A DNA stretch of 64,000 nucleotides from Calliopsis andreniformis (taxonomy: Eukaryota; Arthropoda; Insecta; Hymenoptera; Andrenidae). A model generated the notes under the pieces. The model worked only from the letters and a program-made list of their open reading frames with translations, was not told where the DNA came from and ran no database searches. Below, piece after piece: positions 1 to 14,049 of the stretch; positions within the stretch are counted from its first letter, which is position 1; each line of letters begins with the position of its first letter. The DNA lies in contig NW_027480438.1 in assembly GCF_051401765.1 (NCBI RefSeq), forward strand, positions 1,054,001 to 1,118,000, in the 5' to 3' direction. Both the position numbers and the translations under genes were made by a program.

Positions 1-46
1 ATCTTCAATCCTCAATCCTCAATCCTCAATTCTCAATCCTCAATCC

Positions 47-930
47 TTAGTCCCCAGACCTCAAACATCAATATTCAACCCTTAGTCCTCGTCCACAATC
101 CACAACCCTCAATCCGCAGTCATCAATATTCAATCATAAATATTGAATCTTCAATCCTCAATCCCCAATCCTCAATCCTCAATCCTCAATCCTCAATATT
201 CGACCCTGAATCCTCAATCCTCAATACTCAATCCTCAATCTTCAATGCTCAATACTCTATCTTCAATCCTCAATCCTCAATCGCCAATCCTCAATCCTCA
301 ATTTTCAATCCTCAACACTCAATCTTCAATCCTCAATCCTCAATCCTCAATCCTCAATCCTCATTCTTCAATCCTCAATACCCAATCCTCAATCTTCAAT
401 CCTCAATCCTCAATCCTCAATCCTAATTCCTCAATCCGCATTCTTCATTCCTAAATACCCAATCCTCAATTTCAATCCTCAATCCTCAATCCTCATTTCT
501 CAATCCTCAATCCTCAACCCTCAGCCCTCATCCTCCATCCTCAGTACTCAATCCTCTATCCTCAATCTTCAATCCTCAATACTCAATCTTCAATCCTCAT
601 TCCTCAATCCTCAATCCTCAATCTTCAATCCTCAAACATCTATCCTCAATTCTCAATCCTCAATCCTCAGTCCTCAGTCGTCGAACATCAATCCCCGACC
701 CTTAGCACTCATCCTCAATCCTCATCCCTCAATCCACAATCCTCAACCTTCAATACTCAATAATCAATCTCCAATCCTAGATCCTCAATCCTCAATCCTC
801 AATCCTCATTCCTCAATCCTCAATACCCAATCCTCAATCTTCAATCCTCAAACATCAATCCTCAATTCTCAATCCTCACACCTCAGTCCTCAGTCGTCGA
901 ATCTCAATCCCCGACGCTTAGCACGCATCC
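47..930 (+). repeat. A-C-B module 1
   Basis: A mark begins at 47 (ttagtccccagacctc), C at 677 and B at 893, giving spacings of 630 and 216. Between A and C lies a 103-codon repeat frame at 143. B here reads cccgacgcttagcacgcatc, with five CpG in 38 bases. Confidence 0.88.
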
Positions 931-1951
931 TCAATCCTCAGTCCTCAATCCTCAATCCTCAAACCTAAATCCTCTACCGTCAGTCCTCGTCCTCAATCCT
1001 CAAACCTCAATCCCCAATCCTCAATATTCAATCAGCAATACTCAATCTTCAATCCTCAATCCTCAATCCTCAATCCTCAATCCTCAATCCTCAATCCTCA
1101 ATATTCAATCATCAATACTCAATCTTCAACCCTCAATCTTCAATCCTCAATACTCAATCTTCCATCCTCAATCCTCAATCCTCAATCCCCAATCCTCAAT
1201 CCTCAGGCATCAATACTCAATCTACAATATTCAATCCTCAATCCTTAATCCTCAATCCACAATCCTCAACCTTCAATACTCAATACTCAATCTTCAATCC
1301 TCAATCCTCAATCCTCAATCCTCAATCCTCAATCCTCAATCCGCAATATTCAATCCTCAATACTCAATCTTCAATCATCAATCCTCAATCCTCAATTCTC
1401 AGTCGTCAATCCTCAGTCTTCATCCTCAATCCTCAAACCTCAATCCTCAATCCTCAATCCTCAATCTTCAACCCTGAATCCTCAATCCTCAATACTCAAT
1501 CCTCCATCTTCAATCCTCAATACTCAATCTTCAATCCTCAATCCTCAATCGTCAATCCTCAATCCTCAATTTTCAATCCTCTACACTCAATCTTCAATCC
1601 TCAATCCTCAATCCTCAATCCTCATTCCCCATTCTTCAATCCTCAATACCCAATCCTCAATCTTCAATCCTCAATCCTCAACCCTCAATCCTAATTCCTC
1701 AATCCTCATTCTTCAATCCTCAATACCCAATCCTCAATTTCAATCCTCAATCCTCAATCCTCATTTCTCAATCCTCAATCCTCAACCCTCAGCCCTCATC
1801 CTCCATCCACAGTACTCAATCCTCTATCCTCAATCTTCAATCCTCAATACTCAATCTTCAATCCTCATTCCTCAATCCTCAATCCTCAATCCTCAATCTT
1901 CAATCCTCAAACATCTATCCTCAATTCTCAATCCTCAATCCTCAGTCCTCA

Positions 1952-1989
1952 GTCGTCGAACATCAATCCCCGACCCTTAGCACTCATCC
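1952..1989 (+). repeat. C mark, second context
   Basis: gtcgtcgaacatcaat followed by ccccgacccttagc, three CpG. It is followed by catccctcaatcctcaatac and a ctaaatcctctaccgtc stretch instead of a B mark 216 bases on. Distance from the B mark of module 1 is 1,059. Confidence 0.85.
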
Positions 1990-2651
1990 TCAATCCTCAT
2001 CCCTCAATCCTCAATACTCAAACCTAAATCCTCTACCGTCAGTCCTCGTCCTCAATCCTCAAACCTCAATCCTCAATCCTCAATATTCAATCATCAATTC
2101 TCAATCTTCAATCCTCAATCCTCAATCCTCAATCCTCAATCCTCAATCCTCAATCCTCAATATTCAATCATCAATACTCAATCTTTAACCCTCAATCTTC
2201 AATCCTCAATACTCAATCTTCAATCCTCAATCCTCAATCCTCAATCCTCAATCCTCAATCCTCAATATTCAATCCTCAATACTCAATCTTCAATCCTCAA
2301 TCCTCAATCCTCAATATTCAATCCTCAATACTCAATCTTCAATCATCAATACTCAATCTTCAACCCTCAATCTTCAATCCTCAATACTCAATCCTCAATC
2401 CTCAATATTCAACCCTCAGCCCGCATCCTCCATCCTCAATACTCAATCCTCAATCCCCAATCTTCAATCCTCAATTCTCAATCTTCGATCCTCGATCCTC
2501 AATCCTCAATATTCAATCCTCAATACTCAATCTTCAATCATCAATCCTCAATCCCCAATTCTCAGTCGTCAATCCTCAGTCATCAATCCTCAATCTTCAA
2601 TACTCAATCGTCAATCCTTAGTCCTCAATCCTCAATCCTCAATCCTCGTTC

Positions 2652-4331
2652 CTCAATATTCAATCATCAATACTCAATCTCCAACCCTCAATCTTCAATC
2701 CTCAATACTCAATCTTCAATCCTGAATCCTCAATCCTCAATCCTCAATCCTCAATCCTCAATCCTCAGGCATCAATACTCAATCTACAATATTCAATCCT
2801 CAATCCTTAACCCTCAATCGACAATCCTCAAGCTTCAATACTCAATACTGAATCTTCAATCCTCAATCCTCAATCCTCAATCCTCAATCTTCAATCCTCA
2901 ATCTTCAATCCTCAATTCTCAATCTTCAATCCTCGATCCTCAATCCTCAATCCTCAATATTCAATCATCAATACTCAATCTTCAACCCTCAATCTTCAAT
3001 CCTCAATACTCAATCTTCAATCCTCAATCCTCAATCCTCAATCCTCAATCCTCAATCCTCAATCCTCAGGCATCAATACTCAATCTACAATATTCAATCC
3101 TCAGTCCTTAATCCTCAATCCACAATCCTCAACTTTCAATACTCAATACTCAATCTTCAATCCTCAATCCTCAATCCTCAATCCTCAATCCTCAATCCTC
3201 AATCCTCAGGCATCAATACTCAATCTTCAATGCTCAATCCTCAATCCTCAATCCTCATTCCCAAACCCTCAATCCTCATTCCTCAATCTTCAATCCTCAA
3301 ACCTCAATCCTCAACCGTCAGTCCTCATTCTCCAACCTCAATCCTCAATCCTCAATCCTCAATCTTCAATCCCCAATACTCAATCTTCAATCCTCAATCC
3401 TCAATACTCAATCCTCAATCCTCAAGCCACAGGCATCAATACTCAATCTACAATACTCAATCCTCAATCCTCAATCCTCAATCCTCAATCCTCAACCATC
3501 AACCCTCATTCCTCAGACCTCAATCCTCAACCCTCAGTCCTCATCCTCAATTCTCAATTCTCAATCCTCAATCCTCAATCCTCAATCCTCAATCCTCAAT
3601 CCTCAATCCTCAATCTTCAACCCTGAATCCTCAATCCTCAATACTCAATCCTCAATCTTCAATCCTCAATACTCAATCTTCAATCCTCAATCCTCAATCC
3701 TCAATCCTCAATCCTCAATCTTCAACCCTCAACACTCAATCTTCAATCCTCAATCCTCAATCCTCAATACTCAATCCTCAATCTTCAATCCTGAACACTA
3801 ATCTTCAATCCTCAATCCTCAATCCTCAATCCTCAATCCTCATTCTTCAATCCTCAATACCCAATCCTCAATCTTCAATCCTCAATCCTCAGGCATCAAT
3901 ACTCAATCTACAATATTCAATCCTCAGTCCTTAATCCTCAATCCACAATCCTCAACCTTCAATACTCAATACTCAATCTTCAATCCTCAATCCTCAATCC
4001 TCAATCCTCTATCCTCAATCCTCAATCCTCAATATTCAATCCTCAATGCTCAATCTTCAATCATGAATCCTCAATCCTCAATCCTCAGTCGTCGATCCTC
4101 AGTCATCAACCATCAATCTTCAATACTCAATCGTCAATCCTTAGTCCTCAATCCTCAATCCTCAATCCTCGTTCCTCAAACCTCAATCCTCAACCCTCAG
4201 TCTTCATCCTCAATCCTCAAACCTCAATCCTCAATCCTCAATATTCAATCATCAATACTCAATCTTCAATCCTCAATCCTCAAACCTCAATCCTCAAGCC
4301 TCATTCTTCAATCCTAAATACCCAATCCTCA
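2652..4331 (+). repeat. Satellite linker rich in aggcatcaatactcaatct boxes
   Basis: This stretch completes the 4,331-base period before its next copy. It contains several copies of an aggcatcaatactcaatct box followed by acaatattcaatcc. It corresponds to 7,080 onward with shifts, to about 14,720-15,910 at offsets 12,067 then 11,851, and at 3,230-3,870 to the segment beginning at 34,056. The part at about 3,613-3,828 (216 bases) is missing in the 15 kb copy but present in the 34 kb copy. An open frame of 234 codons at 3,230-3,934 is only the SILNPQS repeat. Confidence 0.75.
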
Positions 4332-4377
4332 ATCTTCAATCCTCAATCCTCAATCCTCAATTCTCAATCCTCAATCC

Positions 4378-5261
4378 TTAGTCCCCAGACCTCAAACATC
4401 AATATTCAACCCTTAGTCCTCGTCCACAATCCACAACCCTCAATCCGCAGTCATCAATATTCAATCATAAATATTGAATCTTCAATCCTCAATCCCCAAT
4501 CCTCAATCCTCAATCCTCAATCCTCAATATTCGACCCTGAATCCTCAATCCTCAATACTCAATCCTCAATCTTCAATGCTCAATACTCTATCTTCAATCC
4601 TCAATCCTCAATCGCCAATCCTCAATCCTCAATTTTCAATCCTCAACACTCAATCTTCAATCCTCAATCCTCAATCCTCAATCCTCAATCCTCATTCTTC
4701 AATCCTCAATACCCAATCCTCAATCTTCAATCCTCAATCCTCAATCCTCAATCCTAATTCCTCAATCCGCATTCTTCATTCCTAAATACCCAATCCTCAA
4801 TTTCAATCCTCAATCCTCAATCCTCATTTCTCAATCCTCAATCCTCAACCCTCAGCCCTCATCCTCCATCCTCAGTACTCAATCCTCTATCCTCAATCTT
4901 CAATCCTCAATACTCAATCTTCAATCCTCATTCCTCAATCCTCAATCCTCAATCTTCAATCCTCAAACATCTATCCTCAATTCTCAATCCTCAATCCTCA
5001 GTCCTCAGTCGTCGAACATCAATCCCCGACCCTTAGCACTCATCCTCAATCCTCATCCCTCAATCCACAATCCTCAACCTTCAATACTCAATAATCAATC
5101 TCCAATCCTAGATCCTCAATCCTCAATCCTCAATCCTCATTCCTCAATCCTCAATACCCAATCCTCAATCTTCAATCCTCAAACATCAATCCTCAATTCT
5201 CAATCCTCACACCTCAGTCCTCAGTCGTCGAATCTCAATCCCCGACGCTTAGCACGCATCC
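4378..5261 (+). repeat. A-C-B module 2
   Basis: A at 4,378, C at 5,008, B at 5,224: spacings 630 and 216. It is the same as module 1 wherever compared, and its 103-codon frame has an identical translation. Confidence 0.88.
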
Positions 5262-6282
5262 TCAATCCTCAGTCCTCAATCCTCAATCCTCAAACCTAAA
5301 TCCTCTACCGTCAGTCCTCGTCCTCAATCCTCAAACCTCAATCCCCAATCCTCAATATTCAATCAGCAATACTCAATCTTCAATCCTCAATCCTCAATCC
5401 TCAATCCTCAATCCTCAATCCTCAATCCTCAATATTCAATCATCAATACTCAATCTTCAACCCTCAATCTTCAATCCTCAATACTCAATCTTCCATCCTC
5501 AATCCTCAATCCTCAATCCCCAATCCTCAATCCTCAGGCATCAATACTCAATCTACAATATTCAATCCTCAATCCTTAATCCTCAATCCACAATCCTCAA
5601 CCTTCAATACTCAATACTCAATCTTCAATCCTCAATCCTCAATCCTCAATCCTCAATCCTCAATCCTCAATCCGCAATATTCAATCCTCAATACTCAATC
5701 TTCAATCATCAATCCTCAATCCTCAATTCTCAGTCGTCAATCCTCAGTCTTCATCCTCAATCCTCAAACCTCAATCCTCAATCCTCAATCCTCAATCTTC
5801 AACCCTGAATCCTCAATCCTCAATACTCAATCCTCCATCTTCAATCCTCAATACTCAATCTTCAATCCTCAATCCTCAATCGTCAATCCTCAATCCTCAA
5901 TTTTCAATCCTCTACACTCAATCTTCAATCCTCAATCCTCAATCCTCAATCCTCATTCCCCATTCTTCAATCCTCAATACCCAATCCTCAATCTTCAATC
6001 CTCAATCCTCAACCCTCAATCCTAATTCCTCAATCCTCATTCTTCAATCCTCAATACCCAATCCTCAATTTCAATCCTCAATCCTCAATCCTCATTTCTC
6101 AATCCTCAATCCTCAACCCTCAGCCCTCATCCTCCATCCACAGTACTCAATCCTCTATCCTCAATCTTCAATCCTCAATACTCAATCTTCAATCCTCATT
6201 CCTCAATCCTCAATCCTCAATCCTCAATCTTCAATCCTCAAACATCTATCCTCAATTCTCAATCCTCAATCCTCAGTCCTCA

Positions 6283-6320
6283 GTCGTCGAACATCAATCC
6301 CCGACCCTTAGCACTCATCC
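6283..6320 (+). repeat. C mark, second context
   Basis: Same sequence and flanks as at 1,952, and again 1,059 bases after the preceding B mark. Confidence 0.85.
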
Positions 6321-9300
6321 TCAATCCTCATCCCTCAATCCTCAATACTCAAACCTAAATCCTCTACCGTCAGTCCTCGTCCTCAATCCTCAAACCTCAA
6401 TCCTCAATCCTCAATATTCAATCATCAATTCTCAATCTTCAATCCTCAATCCTCAATCCTCAATCCTCAATCCTCAATCCTCAATCCTCAATATTCAATC
6501 ATCAATACTCAATCTTTAACCCTCAATCTTCAATCCTCAATACTCAATCTTCAATCCTCAATCCTCAATCCTCAATCCTCAATCCTCAATCCTCAATATT
6601 CAATCCTCAATACTCAATCTTCAATCCTCAATCCTCAATCCTCAATATTCAATCCTCAATACTCAATCTTCAATCATCAATACTCAATCTTCAACCCTCA
6701 ATCTTCAATCCTCAATACTCAATCCTCAATCCTCAATATTCAACCCTCAGCCCGCATCCTCCATCCTCAATACTCAATCCTCAATCCCCAATCTTCAATC
6801 CTCAATTCTCAATCTTCGATCCTCGATCCTCAATCCTCAATATTCAATCCTCAATACTCAATCTTCAATCATCAATCCTCAATCCCCAATTCTCAGTCGT
6901 CAATCCTCAGTCATCAATCCTCAATCTTCAATACTCAATCGTCAATCCTTAGTCCTCAATCCTCAATCCTCAATCCTCGTTCCTCAAACCTCAATCCTCA
7001 ATCCTCAATATTCAATCATCCATACTCAATCTTCAATCCTCAATCCTCAATCCTCAATCCTCAATCCTCAATCCTCATTCCTCAATATTCAATCATCAAT
7101 ACTCAATCTTCAACCCTCAATCTTCAATCCTCAATACTCAATCTTCAATCCTGAATCCTCAATCCTCAATCCTCAATCCTCAATCCTCAGGCATCAATAC
7201 TCAATCTACAATATTCAATCCTCAATCCTTAACCCTCAATCCACAATCCTCAAGCATCAATACTCAATACTGAATCTTCAATCCTCAATCCTCAATCCTC
7301 AATCCTCAATCCTCAATCCTCAATCTTCAATCCTCAATTCTCAATCTTCAATCCTCGATCCTCAATCCTCAATCCTCAATATTCAATCATCAATACTCAA
7401 TCTTCAACCCTCAATCTTCAATCCTCAATACTCAATCTTCAATCCTCAATCCTCAATCCTCAATCCTCAATCCTCAATTCTCAATCCTCAATCCTCAGGC
7501 ATCAATACTCAATCTACAATATTCAATCCTCAGTCCTTAATCCTCAATCCACAGTCCTCAACCTTCAATACTCAATACTCAATCTTCAATCCTCAATCCT
7601 CGATCCTCAATCCTCAATCCTCAATCCTCAATCCTCAGGCATCAATACTCAATCTTCAATGCTCAATCCTCAATCCTCAATCCTCAAACCCCATTCCCCA
7701 ACCCTCAATCCTCATTCCTCAAACCTCAACCCTCAACCCTCAGTCCTCATACTCAATTCTCAATTCTCAGTCCTCAATCCTCAATCCTCAATCTTCAATC
7801 CTCAATAATCAATCTCCAATCCTCAATCCTCAATTCTCGATCCTCAATCCTCAGGTATCAATACTCAATCTTCAATACTCAACCCTCAATCCTCATTCCT
7901 CAATCCTCAATCCTCAAACCTCAATCCTCAATCCTCAATATTCAATCATCAATACTCAATCTTCAATCCGCAATCCTCAATCCTCAATCCTCAACCCTCA
8001 ATCCTCATTCCTCAAACCTCAATCCTCAACCCTCAGTCCTCATACTCAATTCTCAATTCTCAATCCTCAATTCTCAATCCTCAATCTTCAGTCCTCAATA
8101 ATCAATCTCCAATTCTAGATCCTCAATCCACAATCTTCAATCCTTAATCCTCAATCTTCAATCCCCAATCCCCAGTAGTCAATCTTCAATCCTCAGTGCT
8201 CAATCCTCAATCCTCAATCCTCAGTCCTCAGACGTCAATCTTCAATCCTCAAACCTCAATCCTCAACCGTCAGTCCTCATTCTCCAACCTCAATCCTCAA
8301 TCCTCAATCCTCAATCTTCAATCCCCAATACTCAATCTTCAATCCTCAATCCTCAATACTCAATCCTCAATCCTCAAGCCTCAGGCATCAATACTCAATC
8401 TTCAATACTCAATCCTCAATCCTCAATCCTCAATCCTCAATCCTCAACCATCAATCCTCATTCCTCAAACCTCCATCCTCAACCCTCAGTCCTCATCCTC
8501 AATTCTCAATTCTCAATCCTCAATCCTCAATCCTCAATCTTCAATCCTCAATAATCAATCTCCTATCCTAGGTCCTCAATCCCCAACCTTCAATCGTTAA
8601 TCCTCAATCTTCAATCCTCAATCCCCAGTCATCAATCTTCAATCCTCAATGCTCAATCCTCAATGCTCAATCCTCAATCCTCAATCCTCAATCCTCAATC
8701 CTCAATCCACATTCTTCAATCCTCAATACCCAATCCTCAATCTTCAATCCTCAATCCTCAATCCTCAATCCTAATCCCTCAATCCTCATTCTTCAATCCT
8801 CAATACCCAATCCTCAATTTCAATTCTCAATCCTCAATCCTCATTTCTCAATCCTCAATCCTCAACCCTCAGCACTCATCCTCCATCCTCAATCCTCAAT
8901 CCTCAATACTCAATCTTCAATCCTCAATCTTCAATCCTCAATTCTCAATCTTCAATCCTCGATCCTCAATCCTCAATCCTCAATATTCAATCATCAATAC
9001 TCAATCTTCAACCCTCAATCTTCAATCCACAATACTCAATCTTCAATCCTCAATCCTCAACCCTCAATCCTCAATCCTCAATCCTCAATCCTCAGGCATC
9101 AATACTCAATCTACAATATTCAATCCTCAGTCCTTAATCCTCAATCCACAATCCTCAACCTTCAATACTCAATACTCAATCTTCAATCCTCAATCCTCAA
9201 TCCTCAATCCTCTATCCTCAATCCTCAATCCTCAATATTCAATCCTCAATGCTCAATCTTCAATCATGAATCCTCAATCCTCAATTCTCAGTCGTCAATC

Positions 9301-12300
9301 CTCAGTCATCAATCCTCAATCTTCAATACTCAATCGTCAATCCTTAGCCCTCAATCCTCAATCCTCAATCCTCGTTCCTCAAACCTCAATCCTCAACCCT
9401 GAGTCTTCATCATCAATCCTCAAACCTCAATCCTCAATCCTCAATATTCAATCATCAATACTCAATCTTCAATCCTCAATCCTCAAACCTCAATCCTCAA
9501 TCCTCATTCTTCAATCCTAAATACCCAATCCTCAATCTTCAATCCTCAATCCTCAATCCTCAATTCTCAATCCTCAATCCTTAGTCCCCAGACCTCAAAC
9601 ATCAATATTCAACCCTTAGTCCTCGTCCACAATCCACAACCCTCAATCCGCAGTCATCAATATTCAATCATCAATATTCAATCTTCAATCCTCAATCCTC
9701 AATCCTCAATCCTCAATCCTCAATCCTCAATCCTCATTCTTCAATCCTCAATACCCAATCCTCAATTTCAATCCTCAATCCTCAATCCTCATTTCTCAAT
9801 CCTCAATCCTCAACCCTCAGCCCTCATACTCCATCCTCAGTACTCAATCCTCTATCCTCAATCTTCAATCCTCATTCCTCAATCCTCAATCCTCAATCCT
9901 CAATCTTCAATCCTCAATACTCAATCTGCAATCCTCAATCCTTAAACCTCAATCCTCAATCCTCATTCCTCAATCCTCAATACCCAATCCTCAATCCTCA
10001 ATCCTCAATCCTCAATCCTCAATCCTCAATCTTCAACCCTGAATCCTCAATCCTCAATACTCAATCCTCAATCTTCAATCCTCAATACTCAATCTTCAAT
10101 CCTCAGTCCTCAATCCTCAATCCTCAATCCTCAATATTCAATCATCAATACTCAATCTTCAATCCTCAATCCTGAATCCTCAATCCTCAATCCTCAATCC
10201 TCAATCCTCAATATTCAATCATCAATACTCAATCTTCAACCCTCAATCTTCAGTCCTCAATACTCAATCTTCTATCTTCAATCCTCAATCCTCAATCCTC
10301 AATCCTCAATCCTCAATCTTCAATCCTCAACACTCAATCTTCAATCCTCAATCCTCAATCCTCAATCCTCAATCCTCATTCTTCAATCCTCAATACCCAA
10401 TCCTCAATCTTCAATCCTCAATCCTCAATCCTCAATCCCAATTCCTCAATCCTCATTCTTCAATCCTCAATACCCAATCCTCAATTTCAATCCTCAATCC
10501 TCAATCCTCATTTCTCAATCCTTAATCCTCAACCCTCAGCCCTCGTCCTCCATCCTCAGTACTCAATCCTCTATCCTCAATCTTCAATCCTCTATACCCA
10601 ATCTTCAATCCTCATTCCTCAATCCTCAATCCTCAATCCTCAATCTTCAATCCTCAATACTCAATCTGCAACCCTCAATCCTCAAACCTCAATCCTCAAT
10701 CCTCATTCCTCAATCCTCAATACACAATCCTCAATCCTCAGTACTCAATCCTCAATCCTCAGTCCTCAATCCCCAATCCTTAATCCTCAAACCTCAATCC
10801 TCAACCGTCAGTCCTCGTCCTCAATCCTCAAACCTCAATCATCAATCCTCAATATTCAATCATCAATACTCAATCTTCAATCCTCAATCCTCAAACCTCA
10901 ATCCTCAATCCTCATTCTTCAATCCTAAATACCCAATCCGCAATTTCCAATCCTCAATCCTCAATCCTCAATTCTCAATCCTCAATCCTTAATCCTCAGA
11001 CCTCAAACATCAATATTCAACCCTCAGTCCTCGTCCTCAATCCACAACCCTCAATCCTCAGTCCTCAATATTCAATCATCAATATTCAATCTTCAATCCT
11101 CAATCCTCAATCCTCAATCCTCAATCCTCAATCCTCAATTTTCAACCCTGAATCCTCAATCCTCAATACTCAATCCTCTATCTTCAATCCTCAATACTCA
11201 ATCTTCAATCCTTAATCCTCAATCTGCAATCCCCAATCCCCAGTACTCAATCTTCAATCCTCAATGCTCAATCCTCAATCCTCAAACCTCAGTCCTCAGT
11301 CCTCAATCTTCAATCCCCAAACCTCAATCCTCAACCGTCAGTCCTCATTCTCCATCCTCAATCCTCAATCCTCAATCCTCAATCTTCAATCCCCAATACT
11401 CAATCTTCAATCCTCAATCCTCAATCCTCAATCCTCAATCCTCAATCCTCAGGTATCAATACTCAATCTTCAATACTGAATCTTCAATCCTCAATCCTCA
11501 ATCCTTAATCCTCAATCCTCAACCATCAATCCTCATTCCTCAAACCTCAATCCTCAACCCTCAGTCCTCATCCTCAATTCTCAGTTCTCAATCCTCAATC
11601 GTCAATCCTCAATCTTCAATCCTGAATAATCAATCTCCGATCCTAGATCCTCAATCCCCAATCTTCAATCGTTAATCCTCAATATTCAATCCTCAATCCC
11701 CAGCCATCAATCTTCAATCTTCAATGCTCAATCCTCAATCCTCAATCCTCAATCCTCAGTCCTCAATCCCCAATCCTCAATCCTCTAACCTCAATCCTCA
11801 ACCGTCAGTCCTCGTCCTCAATCCTCAAACCTCAATCCTCAACCCTCAATATTCAATCGACAATACTCAATCATCAATCCTCAATCCTCAAACCTCAATC
11901 CTCAATCCTCATTCTTCAATCCTAAATACCCAATCCTCAATCTTCAATCCTCAATCCTCAATCCTCAATTCTCAATCCTCAATCCTTAATACTCAGACCT
12001 CAAACATCAATATTCAACCCTCAGCCCTCGTCCTCAATCCACAACCCTCAATCCTCAGTCCTCAATATTCAATCATCAATATTCAATCTTCAATCCTCAA
12101 TCCTCAATCCTCAATCCTCGATCCTCAATCCTCAATTTTCAATCCTGAATCCTCAATCCTCAATACTCAATCCTCAATCTTCAATCCTCAATATCCAGTC
12201 TTCAATCCTCAATCCTCAATCCTCAATCCTCAATCCTCAATCTTCAATCCTCAACACTAATCTTCAATCCTCAATCCCCAATCCTCAATCCTCAATCCTC

Positions 12301-14011
12301 ATTCTTCAATCCTCAATACCCAATCCTCAATCTTCAATCCTCAATCCTCAATCCTCAATCCTAATTCCTCAATCCTCATTCTTCAATCCTCAATACCCAA
12401 TCCTCAATTTCAATCCTCAATCCTCAATCCTCATTTCTCAATCCTCAATCTTCAACCCTCAGCCCTCATCCTCCATCCTCAGTACTCAATCCTCTATCCT
12501 CAATCTTCAATCCTCAATACTCAATCTTCGATCCTCATTCCTCAATCCTCAATCCTCAATCCTCAATCTTCAATCGCCAATACTCAATCTGCAATCCCCA
12601 ATACTCAAACCTCAATCATCAATCCTCATTACTCAATCCTCAATACCCAATCCTCAATCCTCAATCCTCAATCCTCAATCCTCAATATTCAATCATCAAT
12701 ACTCAATCTTGAATACTCAATCTTCAATCCTCAATACTCAACCTTCAATCCTCAATCCTCAATCCTCAATCCTCAATCCTCAGGCATCAAAACTCAATCT
12801 ACAATATTCAATCCACAATCCTTAATCCTCAATCCACCATCCTCAACCTTCAATACTCAATCCTCAATCTTCAATCCTCAATCCTCAATCCTCAATCCTC
12901 AATCCTCAATCCTCAATCCTCAATATTCAATCCTCAATACTCAATCTTCAATCATCAATCCTCAATCCCCAATTCTCCGTCGTCAATCCTCAGTCATCAA
13001 TCCTCAATCTTCAATACTCAATCGTCAATCCTTAGTCCTCAATCCTCAATCCTCGATCCTCGTTCCTCAAACCTCAATCCTCAACCCTCAGTCTTCATCC
13101 TCAATCCTCAAACCTCAATCCTCAACCCTCAATATTCAATCATCAATACTCAATCTTCAATCCTCAATCCTCAAACCTCAATCCTCAATCCTCATTCTTC
13201 AATACTAAACACCCAATCCTCAATCCTCAATCCTCAATCCTCAATCCTCAATCCTCAATCTTCAACCCTGAATCCTCAATCCTCAATACTCAATCCTCAA
13301 TACTCAATCTTCAATCCTCAATCCTCAATCCTCAATCCTCAATATTCAATCATCAATACTCAATCTTCAATCCTCAATCCTCAATCCTCAATTCTCAATC
13401 CACAATCCTCAATCCTCAATCCTTAATCCTCAATCCTCAATCCTCAATCCTCAATCCTCAATCCACAATCCTCAATCCTCAATCCGCAATATTCAATCCT
13501 CAATACTCAATCTTCAATCAGCAATCCTCAATCCTCAATTCTCAGTCGTCAATCCTCAGTCATCAATCCTCAATCTTCAATCCTCAATACTCAATCTTCA
13601 ATCCTCAATCCTCAATCCTCAATCCTCAATCTTCAATCCTCAACACTCAATCTTCAATCCTCAATCCTCTATCCTCAATCCTCAATCCTCATTCTTCAAT
13701 CCTCAATACCCAATCCTCAATCTTCAATCCTCAATCCTCAACCCTCAATCCTAATTCCTCAATCCTCATTCTTCAATCCTCAATACCCAATCCTCAATTT
13801 CAATCCTCAATCCTCAATCCTCATTTCTCAATCCTCAATCCTCAACCCTCAGCCCTCATCCTCCATCCTCAGTACTCAATCCTCTATCCTCAATCTTCAA
13901 TCCTCAATACTCAATCTTCAATCCTCATTCCTCAATCCTCAATCCTCAATCCTCAATCTTCAATCCTCAAACATCTATCCTCAATTCTCAATCCTCAATC
14001 CTCAGTCCTCA

Positions 14012-14049
14012 GTCGTCGAACATCAATCCCCGACCCTTAGCACTCATCC
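14012..14049 (+). repeat. C mark, second context
   Basis: Copy of the mark at 1,952, 12,060 bases on. The flank reads caatcctcaaacctaaatcc. Confidence 0.85.

Larger units (their letters stand above)
1..2651 (+). repeat. HOR copy 1 of the 4,331-base spaced pair
   Basis: This segment matches 4,332-6,982 at a constant offset of 4,331 bases, with almost no differences visible. Shared anchors are the A mark at 47, C marks at 677 and 1,952, the B mark at 893 and the tcgttcctca stretch near 2,646. The match stops just after that stretch: here the sequence goes straight to aatattcaatcatcaatact, while the other copy has about 100 extra bases first. The left edge is cut by the window, so the true copy may be longer. 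Confidence 0.9.
4332..6982 (+). repeat. HOR copy 2 of the 4,331-base spaced pair
   Basis: Second copy of 1-2,651. The A, C, B and second C marks fall at 4,378, 5,008, 5,224 and 6,283, each exactly 4,331 bases after its partner. After tcgttcctca near 6,977 this copy continues with aaacctcaatcctc and a short extra segment, then rejoins the pattern seen after 2,652 at about 7,080. Confidence 0.9.
1550..10760 (+). repeat. Large HOR block, copy 1 (about 9.2 kb)
   Basis: This block is repeated at 13,610-22,611. The offset is 12,060 at 1,921, 12,067 at 3,230, and 11,851 from about 3,830 to 10,760, so about 6.9 kb runs at one fixed offset. The step from 12,067 to 11,851 is a 216-base segment present here and absent there. 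Anchors include the C mark at 1,952, the A marks at 4,378 and 9,581, and the open frames at 8,196 and 8,663. The match ends near 10,760, where this copy continues agtcctcaatcccc and the other continues aatcttcaaccctg. Confidence 0.85.

Noticed and set aside
677..714. B or C mark as a CENP-B box
   Set aside because: The CpG positions and core do not match the CENP-B box consensus as I know it; any centromere role would need experimental evidence.
893..930. B mark as a mobile element end, attachment site or inserted foreign DNA
   Set aside because: It can be read as consecutive altered heptads in register with the array, has no inverted repeat or target duplication, and moves only with its HOR.
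3613..3828. The 216-base segment missing at 15.6 kb being related to the 216-base C to B spacing
   Set aside because: The sequences differ and the segment contains no C or B mark; the equal length follows from 30 units of 7 plus one 6-base unit in each and is probably coincidence.
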